From Halalkalibacter wakoensis JCM 9140 (lineage in GTDB: Bacteria; Bacillota; Bacilli; Bacillales; Bacillaceae_D), in NCBI RefSeq assembly GCF_000513095.1, contig NZ_BAUT01000006.1, positions 52,438-116,437 of the forward strand: 64,000 nucleotides of DNA, given 5' to 3'. A program made the position numbers and the translations under genes. This document shows, piece after piece, positions 57,285-64,000 of this stretch. Within the stretch, counting starts at the first letter, position 1. Each line of letters starts with the position of its first letter. A model generated the notes under the pieces. That model had not been told where the DNA came from. It did not search any database and saw nothing but the letters and a program-made list of their open reading frames with translations.

Positions 57285-60200
57285 TTATCCTAATACATTG
57301 AAATATCGTCCTTCTGGGTGAGCAAATACCATAGCTGTAACCGAGGCTTCCGGCTCCATCATATGCCCTTCCGTTAACTGAATACCGATTTTCTCGGGCT
57401 TCAGTAGCTCAAATAACTTTTCTTGATCTTCTAAGTTAGGACAAGCTGGATACCCAAACGATACACGCACACCTTGATATTTTGCGGCAAAACGTTCATC
57501 CATTGTCAAGTCTGCAGAGTCCGGAAAGCCCATTTTATCGCGCATTTGTTGATGAACACGCTCAGCAAATCCTTCTGCAATTTCTAATGCAGCTGCTTGT
57601 ATTAAATGACTATATAAATAATCTCCATCACGTTTTGCTTGATCGGCTAACTCACGAACCCCATGTCCAGCTGTAACAGCTAAAAATCCAACATAGTCCA
57701 TTTCACCACTAGAAACCGGACGCAAGTAGTCTGCTAAGCATAAAAAGGGTTTGTGACTTTGACGCGGAAATGTAAATCGTTGAATTTCTTTTTTCTGATT
57801 AGTTGGATCATAAATAATAATATCATTTCCATCTGCTTGTGCAGGGAAGAACTGATACATTCCATGAGCTTGAATAACTTGATTTTTCTTTGCTTGCACT
57901 AAAAACTCATCAACACGTTCCTTTAATTGAACAGCTCTCTCATCTTTTTCAGCAAGAAGTCTGCTCACCTTGCCTTGTAAACCTAGATGTCGTCCTAGTA
58001 ACATTTGCATATTAATATATGGCTCAAGGTGTGAAAGCTTATAATCACGTAAAATGTGTACATCCAAATCTGCAGGAGTATAGATCGGACCATCACGTTT
58101 GACATCTGAACGTACACCCTCAGCTACCGTGCGCTCATTTAATGGTTTGCGCTCTGGAAGGCGAACAGCATCTTTTTTCGCTCTAGCCTCTGCTAGTTCT
58201 GCAGCCAGTACTTCTCTCTCCTCTGGTTTTGATAGACGATTAGCAATTTCTAGTCCGTTCATCGCATCTTTGGCATATAACACAAGTCCATCATATTCAG
58301 CTGCAATTTTCGTATCCGTGAATTTTCTCGTTAGCGCTGCACCGCCGACTAAAATCGGGATCGATATTTCTTGCTGCCGTAAATCTTGAGCCGTTAACAC
58401 CATTTGCTGTGCTGATTTAACAAGTAAACCTGATAAACCTATTGCATCAGGGTTTTCTTTTTTGATTGCTTCGATTAATTCATTCGATGTTACTTTAATT
58501 CCAAGGTTCACAATCTTAAACCCATTATTCCCTAGTATAATTTCAACTAGATTTTTTCCTATGTCGTGAACATCACCTTTTACGGTCGCAAGCAGTATTT
58601 TCCCTTTTCCGTTATCATTTTCTTTTTGTTCCATATGAGGCTCTAGGTGAGCAACCGATGCCTTCATTACTTCTGCACTTTGAAGAACTTCCGCCACAAT
58701 CAATTCGTTGTTATTAAATAATCTACCAACTTCATCCATGCCATCCATAAGTGGCCCATTAATAATATCTAAAGGATCGCTGTACGTTGCAAGTGCTTGA
58801 TCTAAATCTTCTACTAGTCCTTCTTTTGTTCCTTCGACAATGTAAGAAGCAAGGCGTTCTTCAAGTGTCAAGTTCGAAGTATCCACTTTTTTCTCTGCTT
58901 TTTTACCACGATAAAATGCCGTGAACTCAGCAAGCGTTTCATCTGTTGTTTCAAACAACAACTTACTTGCCATTTCTTTTTCTTCATCAGAAATCGATGC
59001 ATAACGTTCTAACTTTTCCGTATTCACAATCGCATAATCTAAGCCCGCTTGTGTACAGTGATACAAATAAACAGCATTAAGGACTTCACGCCCAACTGGA
59101 GGCAAACCGAAGGAAACATTACTTACTCCTAAAATGGTTAAACATTTCGGAAGAGCTTCTTTAATAAGTCGAATTCCTTCTACCGTTGCATTAGCTGATC
59201 CAATGTACTGCTCATCACCTGTTCCAACAGGAAAAACCAATGGATCAAAGATAATATCTTCAGGTTTCAGTCCATATTTATGAACAAGCAAATCATGTGA
59301 ACGTTTCGCTACTTCTAATTTTTTCTCAGCGGTAACAGCCATTCCTTCCTCATCAATTGTTCCAACGACTACAGCAGCACCATATTTCTTAACAATAGGA
59401 ATAACTGCTTCAAAACGCTCTTCGCCATCTTCCAAATTAATTGAGTTGATTATCGCCTTTCCTTGTGAATATGTTAAAGACTTCTCAATTACTTTTTCAT
59501 CCGTAGAGTCAATCATTAATGGCACTTTCACTTTATTGACAAGAAATTGGAGGAAATTTTCCATGTCTTCAAGTTCATCTCGATCAGGGTCTGCTAAACA
59601 AGCATCAATAACATGCGCTCCCTTTTTTACTTGAGCTCTCGCAATTTCAGAAGCTTCTTCAAATTTCCCTTCCGCGATCAAACGTTTGAATTTTCTCGAA
59701 CCAATAACGTTTGTGCGTTCCCCGACAAAAAGTGGACGCATGCTATCATCATAAATAAGGGGTTCAATTCCCGATACAGCGTGAGGATGTGTCGACTCAA
59801 ACGTTCTTGGTGCAAAATCTTTAGTTGCTTCAACCATTGCTCGAATATGATCTGGTGTCGTTCCGCAACAACCGCCAACGACGTTTAACCAGCCTTTTTC
59901 AGCAAACCCCTTTAGTTTTGTTGCAAGAGAATCTGGTGATTCATGATAGTGCCCTTCTTCATCTGGTAGCCCAGCATTTGGATAACAACTTACATATGTT
60001 GTAGCTAGCTCAGATAATGAACGAATATGGTCTCTCATAAACTCCGGTCCTGTTGCACAATTCAACCCAACCACTGCTGGATTCATATGTTCCAATGACA
60101 AGTAAAAGGCCTCGATATTTTGTCCTGCTAGCGTCGTTCCCATTGGTTCAATTGTACCTGAAATAAATATTGGCAACTTCACATTTAGTTCCTCAAACGC

Positions 60201-60737
60201 CCGTTCAATTCCAATATACCCGGCTTTTACATTACGCATATCTTGACTTGTTTCAAGAAGCATTATATCGGCTCCACCACGAATAATGCCTCTAGCCTGT
60301 TCATGATAAGATTCCACTAATTTTTCAAACGTAACTCCACCTGTTACCGATAAGGATTTCGTAGTCGGCCCCATCGCTCCCGCAACAAAACGAGGCCATT
60401 CTGGCGTTGAAAATTCATCCGCTACTTTTTTTGCGATGGCTGTGGCCAAACGACTTAACTCTTCTGCTTTATGGCCAAGATCATAATCATCAAGGACAAT
60501 ATCTGTCGAACCAAAGGTATTCGTTTCAATAATATCTGCCCCTGCCTCTAAATAGGCACGGTGAATATGTTCAATGACATGAGGAGCTGTTTCGTTTAAA
60601 TATTCGTTACACCCTTCATATTCTTCTCCACCAAAATCCTCTGCAGATAAGTCAGCTTGTTGCAGCATGGTCCCCATTGCTCCATCAAGGATTAGAATTT
60701 TCTTTTCTAGCTGTTTTTCAAACAAAGACTTAACCAT
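57285..60737 (-). CDS. metH: Cobalamin-dependent methionine synthase
   Basis: MetH transfers the methyl of 5-methyl-tetrahydrofolate to homocysteine via cobalamin. The 1150-residue protein has the homocysteine-binding domain (1-330, NCATGPEF and GGCCGTTPDHI with the zinc cysteines), the pterin domain (about 340-600, VGERTNVIGSRKF), the B12-binding domain with TVKGDVHDIGKNLVEIIL (DxHxxG, about 755-765), and the activation domain near the end (RVSFGYPACPNLEDQ). The start follows GGACGGACAT. It is the last gene of metI-yitJ-metH. B. subtilis uses MetE instead, so a cobalamin-dependent enzyme sets this genome apart. Confidence 0.97.
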   Translation of the reverse strand: MVKSLFEKQLEKKILILDGAMGTMLQQADLSAEDFGGEEYEGCNEYLNETAPHVIEHIHRAYLEAGADIIETNTFGSTDIVLDDYDLGHKAEELSRLATAIAKKVADEFSTPEWPRFVAGAMGPTTKSLSVTGGVTFEKLVESYHEQARGIIRGGADIMLLETSQDMRNVKAGYIGIERAFEELNVKLPIFISGTIEPMGTTLAGQNIEAFYLSLEHMNPAVVGLNCATGPEFMRDHIRSLSELATTYVSCYPNAGLPDEEGHYHESPDSLATKLKGFAEKGWLNVVGGCCGTTPDHIRAMVEATKDFAPRTFESTHPHAVSGIEPLIYDDSMRPLFVGERTNVIGSRKFKRLIAEGKFEEASEIARAQVKKGAHVIDACLADPDRDELEDMENFLQFLVNKVKVPLMIDSTDEKVIEKSLTYSQGKAIINSINLEDGEERFEAVIPIVKKYGAAVVVGTIDEEGMAVTAEKKLEVAKRSHDLLVHKYGLKPEDIIFDPLVFPVGTGDEQYIGSANATVEGIRLIKEALPKCLTILGVSNVSFGLPPVGREVLNAVYLYHCTQAGLDYAIVNTEKLERYASISDEEKEMASKLLFETTDETLAEFTAFYRGKKAEKKVDTSNLTLEERLASYIVEGTKEGLVEDLDQALATYSDPLDIINGPLMDGMDEVGRLFNNNELIVAEVLQSAEVMKASVAHLEPHMEQKENDNGKGKILLATVKGDVHDIGKNLVEIILGNNGFKIVNLGIKVTSNELIEAIKKENPDAIGLSGLLVKSAQQMVLTAQDLRQQEISIPILVGGAALTRKFTDTKIAAEYDGLVLYAKDAMNGLEIANRLSKPEEREVLAAELAEARAKKDAVRLPERKPLNERTVAEGVRSDVKRDGPIYTPADLDVHILRDYKLSHLEPYINMQMLLGRHLGLQGKVSRLLAEKDERAVQLKERVDEFLVQAKKNQVIQAHGMYQFFPAQADGNDIIIYDPTNQKKEIQRFTFPRQSHKPFLCLADYLRPVSSGEMDYVGFLAVTAGHGVRELADQAKRDGDYLYSHLIQAAALEIAEGFAERVHQQMRDKMGFPDSADLTMDERFAAKYQGVRVSFGYPACPNLEDQEKLFELLKPEKIGIQLTEGHMMEPEASVTAMVFAHPEGRYFNVLG

Positions 60738-60771
60738 ATGTCCGTCCTTTCTACTTCACACATCAGTTTCC

Positions 60772-62610
60772 TTACTTACTTGTCTGTATAATTGGTTTTC
60801 TTGACTCAATATACTTAGTTAATTCTACTGTCATCTCATAACGCATAAATGGAGTGATTAAATAAATACCATTAAAGAAATTTAGAGTTGCATCAATAAG
60901 ATGTTTGGCTATTTTTATTCCCTCTAAAGTCGCAGCTTCTTTGTCTTCTCCACATGCTGCCATAGCACTTCGAATGTCATCCGTTAATTTAATACCAGGT
61001 ACTTCATTGTGAAGAAATTCTGCATTCCGGGTTCCTGTTAACGGCATAATTCCAATGTAAATAGGTTCTTTTATATGTTTCGTTTCATTTGCTAATGCTT
61101 CGATTTGCTCAATGCTATAAATAGGTTGTGTCATAAAGTAGTCTGCACCACTTTCAACCTTCTTTTCCATTCGTTTTACTGCTTTATCCAAATGCCTAAC
61201 GTTTGGATTAAAAGCGGCTCCGATAGAAAAATTGGCTTTTTGGCCAAGCTCCTTACCAGAGAAAGAAATTCCTTCATTTAATTGTTTCAAGAAAGAAATG
61301 AGTTGAAACGAACTTACATCGTAAACGGATGTAGCACCCGGGAAATCACCAATTTTTGTTGGATCCCCTGTGACAGCCAACACATCATCAATTCCTAAAG
61401 CATCGAGACCCATTAAATGTGATTGAAGACCAATTAAATTCCGATCGCGACATGTAACATGCACAAGCGGTCTAGCACCAATTGAATGTTTCATCATGGA
61501 TCCAAGAGCTAAATTATCGACGCGAGGTGAGGCAAGTGAATTGTCTGCCATCGTAATTGCATCAACCCCAGCTTCATGTAACGCCTTAGCTCCCTCCATA
61601 AAACGCTTCGTGTTTAACTTCTTTGGGGGATCCAATTCAACAATTACTGACTTTCTCTCTTTTACAATATCCGGTAGAGGTATTTCTTTTCTAGGAATCG
61701 AAATTGGATTGCGTTCAACACCTAAAATGGTTTTCACTTTTTTGGTCGTAATTGGTTGCGTTACATCTCTCATTTTAGCAAAAGCACGTATATGGTCTGG
61801 AGTTGTTCCACAGCAACCACCTAGCAAACGAACTCCCTGTTTAATGAACTTCTCGCCCATATCTTGAAAATAATCGGCATTTGATTGGTAAAATACACGT
61901 CCATCACGATAATCCGGCAAACTAGCATTCGGGTATGCAGATAAAAATGCACGCTCTGGTAAGGCAATGGTTTCAAACGAACGCAACATATGAAAAGGAC
62001 CTGTCCGACAATTCAATCCTACTACATCAGCACCAATGTCTGTTAATTGCTCAAAAGCATTTGAAACGGCAATTCCACCGTTCATGACACCAATTTCACC
62101 AAGAGATAAATTAACAACTATTGGTTGAGCTGTCAATTTACGCGCAAGGGCAGTGGCCATCTTCGCTTCCTCCAGATCATAAAACGTCTCAAGCAAAAGA
62201 CCATCTACGCCTTCAGTTAAAAGTTCATTCATTTGTTCCAAGAACGCAGATTCAATTTCCTGCAAATCCCACTCTTCTAATTGAAACCTACGAATGCCAC
62301 CAATTGTACCTAAAACAAACGATTGGTCCTCAGCTGCTTTTTTTGCAATTTGAACACCAGCCCGATTTATCGAGTGAACCTCTTTTTCTAAATTGTATTT
62401 TTCTAGTTTTAATCGATTGGCTGCATACGTATTGGTTTGAATGACATCAGCTCCTGCAGAAACATACTCAGCATGCGCACGATGAATTTTTTCAGAATTG
62501 GTTAAGTTTACTTCTTCAAAGCATTGATCGACACCTCGCTCATAAAGCAAGGTTCCCATGGCTCCATCACCAATCAATACTTTTGATGCTAATTTTTCTA
62601 AAAAACTCAT
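60772..62610 (-). CDS. yitJ: Bifunctional homocysteine S-methyltransferase / methylenetetrahydrofolate reductase
   Basis: The 612-residue protein fuses a homocysteine S-methyltransferase domain (1-290, GDGAMGTLLYERG and the zinc site GGCCGTTPDHIRAF) to a methylenetetrahydrofolate reductase domain (about 310-600, VELDPPKKLNTKRF, HVTCRDRNLIGLQSHL, ADYFMTQPIYS). It supplies methyl-tetrahydrofolate to MetH. The ATG overlaps the metI stop as ATGA. Confidence 0.96.
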   Translation of the reverse strand: MSFLEKLASKVLIGDGAMGTLLYERGVDQCFEEVNLTNSEKIHRAHAEYVSAGADVIQTNTYAANRLKLEKYNLEKEVHSINRAGVQIAKKAAEDQSFVLGTIGGIRRFQLEEWDLQEIESAFLEQMNELLTEGVDGLLLETFYDLEEAKMATALARKLTAQPIVVNLSLGEIGVMNGGIAVSNAFEQLTDIGADVVGLNCRTGPFHMLRSFETIALPERAFLSAYPNASLPDYRDGRVFYQSNADYFQDMGEKFIKQGVRLLGGCCGTTPDHIRAFAKMRDVTQPITTKKVKTILGVERNPISIPRKEIPLPDIVKERKSVIVELDPPKKLNTKRFMEGAKALHEAGVDAITMADNSLASPRVDNLALGSMMKHSIGARPLVHVTCRDRNLIGLQSHLMGLDALGIDDVLAVTGDPTKIGDFPGATSVYDVSSFQLISFLKQLNEGISFSGKELGQKANFSIGAAFNPNVRHLDKAVKRMEKKVESGADYFMTQPIYSIEQIEALANETKHIKEPIYIGIMPLTGTRNAEFLHNEVPGIKLTDDIRSAMAACGEDKEAATLEGIKIAKHLIDATLNFFNGIYLITPFMRYEMTVELTKYIESRKPIIQTSK

Positions 62611-63725
62611 CCATTGTCCCTCTCTTTCACATGACGGAATGCTTGATCAAGATCAGCAATTAAATCAGCGGCACGCTCAATCCCTACAGAAAAGCGTAGC
62701 AGTCGATTACAAACTCCATTTGCAATACGAATCTCTTCCGGAATGTCCATATGGGTTTGAGTTGCAGGATACGTCATCAAGCTCTCGACTCCCCCCAAAC
62801 TTTCAGCAAATGACACCAGTTTTAAGTGTTGCAGAAATGGGTTTACCCACTCTTCCTTAAGTATTCTAAAAGAGATCATGCCACCTTTGCCCGGATACAG
62901 AACATCAGTAACTCCCTCTTGTTCTTCTAAATAGTTAACGATTGCTTTCGCATTTTCCTGATGTTTATCCATTCGAAGAGCAAGAGTTTTCATTCCTCTT
63001 ATTAATTGATACGAATCAAAAGCAGATAAAATGGCACCAATGCCGTTATGATAATAACCAATTCTCTCACAAAGGTCTTCTCCTTTAGCTGCAATGAGTC
63101 CAGCGATGACATCATTATGCCCTCCTAAGTATTTAGAAGCACTATGTATAACGATATCAGCACCATCAACTAATGGCTGTTGCAATAAAGGCGTGTAAAA
63201 TGTATTGTCAACAATGAGTAAAATACCATGTTTTTTAGCCAATTTAGCTAGATCGGGGATAGATGCTTCCTGCATTAACGGATTCGTCGGTGTTTCAATA
63301 AACAAGGCCTTTGTATTTTCGTTAATGTTGTTTTCAAATTGTTCAAGGTTGCGTGGATCTGCAAATGAAAATGTTAAGCCCCAACGATTCCAACCTTGCT
63401 CAAACAAACGATATGTACCCCCGTATAAATCTTGAGATGCTAATATTTCATCTCCTTGCTCAAATAAAGATAATACCGTTTGAATAGCAGCCATGCCTGA
63501 ACTGCATGCAAATCCTCTATCTCCTTCTTCTAACTCAGCAATCGCTTTTTCAACAACCTCTCTTGTTGGGTTTCCAGTTCGCGCATAATCATACCCCGTT
63601 GATTCTCCAATTCCCGTGTGCCTGTAAGCAGTTGAAAAATACACAGGTGTATTAATCGTCCCAGTTGGATTATCGGAACGGTTTCCAATTTGTACTAAGA
63701 TTGTTTCAAGTTTCTCACGGTTCAT
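62607..63725 (-). CDS. metI: Cystathionine gamma-synthase / O-acetylhomoserine thiolyase
   Basis: MetI makes cystathionine or homocysteine from O-acetylhomoserine. I start it at ATG (MNREKLETILVQIG) after GGAGGGAAATGAA, giving 372 residues. This PLP enzyme shows YARTGNPTREVVE, the CSSGMAAIQTVL pocket, and the PLP lysine in IHSASKYLGGHNDV. It is directly behind the S-box leader. No metC gene follows, unlike B. subtilis metIC; yitJ does. Confidence 0.95.
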   Translation of the reverse strand: MNREKLETILVQIGNRSDNPTGTINTPVYFSTAYRHTGIGESTGYDYARTGNPTREVVEKAIAELEEGDRGFACSSGMAAIQTVLSLFEQGDEILASQDLYGGTYRLFEQGWNRWGLTFSFADPRNLEQFENNINENTKALFIETPTNPLMQEASIPDLAKLAKKHGILLIVDNTFYTPLLQQPLVDGADIVIHSASKYLGGHNDVIAGLIAAKGEDLCERIGYYHNGIGAILSAFDSYQLIRGMKTLALRMDKHQENAKAIVNYLEEQEGVTDVLYPGKGGMISFRILKEEWVNPFLQHLKLVSFAESLGGVESLMTYPATQTHMDIPEEIRIANGVCNRLLRFSVGIERAADLIADLDQAFRHVKERDNG

Positions 63726-63755
63726 TTCATTTCCCTCCATACGATCATTAAGTAT

Positions 63756-63786
63756 AAAAAAACACCTTCCTCATAAGAAGAAGGCG
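63756..63786 (-). terminator. S-box leader terminator
   Basis: On the minus strand CGCCTTCTTC pairs with GAGGAAGGTG (G-T wobbles included) and is followed by seven T residues. It is the off-state terminator of the SAM riboswitch. Confidence 0.9.
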
Positions 63787-63808
63787 GTTGATTTATCAAA
63801 CTCTTCTC

Positions 63809-63907
63809 CTTATCTCTCAAGTCATGGACTTGATGGATTTAGCACCTGACCAGATCGGCTGGTTGCTGAGACATCTTAGGGCCAGTCCCTCCGTCTCTCT
63901 TGATAAG
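63809..63907 (-). promoter_or_regulatory. SAM-I riboswitch (S box)
   Basis: The minus-strand RNA has the S-box core in order: CTTATCAAGAGAG, GACGGAGGGACTGGCCC, AGCAACC, GGTGCTAAATCC and the closing TTGAGAGATAAG. The first and last segments form P1. With S-adenosylmethionine bound, the downstream terminator at 63756-63786 forms and metI-yitJ-metH is turned off. Confidence 0.97.
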
Positions 63908-63939
63908 AAATGAATTATTCATATTTTTTCATTTAATCA

Positions 63940-63968
63940 AAATTACAACAAATTTCGGTATTTTGCAA
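63940..63968 (-). promoter_or_regulatory. Promoter of the met operon leader
   Basis: On the minus strand TTGCAA, a 17-base spacer and TAATTT lie about 30 bases upstream of the riboswitch. Confidence 0.6.
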
Positions 63969-64000
63969 GAGAATTTTTCAAAATTGATATTACTCTTGAG

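Overview
The window is a stretch of low-to-moderate GC Firmicute chromosome from a spore-forming member of the Bacillaceae. The evidence is the sporulation and germination genes (spoIVA, spoVIF, ypjB, ypeB, sleB, ypzI), the bacillithiol genes bshA and bshB1, a TRAP-regulated trp operon, an S-box met operon, and a gene order that follows, from memory, the Bacillus subtilis ypm-yph-ype segment almost gene for gene. The neighbouring mqnA, ubiX-like and mqnP-like genes belong to the futalosine menaquinone route. B. subtilis does not use that route, but some alkaliphilic bacilli such as the B. halodurans group do. Placement in that group is my inference. Nearly everything is on the minus strand. 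Only the 51-aa ORF near position 320, ypjC, ypzI and a candidate small RNA are on the plus strand. I see no rRNA, tRNA, insertion sequence, prophage or CRISPR array.

Layout. 1-5.3 kb: the start of ypmB, ypmA, a short orphan ORF, a degenerate metallo-beta-lactamase-fold protein, dinG and a TPR protein. 5.4-13.3 kb: panBCD with a structured attenuating leader, then birA, cca, bshA, bshB1, mgsA, dapB and a MazG-like gene, read in the order mazG to panD. 13.4-21.5 kb: ypjC, a YugP-like membrane protease, ypjB, ypjA, the menaquinol:cytochrome c reductase operon qcrABC, ypiF, ypiB and ypiA. 21.6-35.5 kb: an unrecognised protein, an orphan small-RNA candidate, then the aromatic amino-acid supraoperon aroC-aroB-aroH-trpEDCFBA-hisC-tyrA-aroA with an internal TRAP leader. 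35.6-42.3 kb: cheR, ndk, and the menaquinone/heptaprenyl cluster (hepS, menG, mqnP, ubiX, mqnA, hepT) with mtrB, which encodes TRAP. 42.5-57 kb: spoIVA, yphF, yphE, spoVIF, gpsA, plsY, der, yphA, ypzI, fni, ypfD, plsC, cmk, the PilZ gene motI/ypfA, ypeB and sleB. 57.3-64 kb: the operon metI-yitJ-metH behind a SAM riboswitch.

How it works together. The aromatic and tryptophan genes are controlled by a TRAP leader, and the TRAP gene itself lies 10 kb away. The mtrB start region carries five GAG triplets at exact 5-nt spacing, which suggests TRAP may bind its own mRNA. The isoprenoid, prenyl and menaquinone genes feed the quinone used by QcrABC. The spo, ype and sle genes serve spore formation and germination.

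The most striking anomaly is that six otherwise conserved genes (ypjA, ypiB, trpB, ubiX, yphA, fni) are each broken by what looks like one single-base indel, at least four of them in homopolymers. I think sequencing error is more likely than true gene decay, but the sequence alone cannot settle it.
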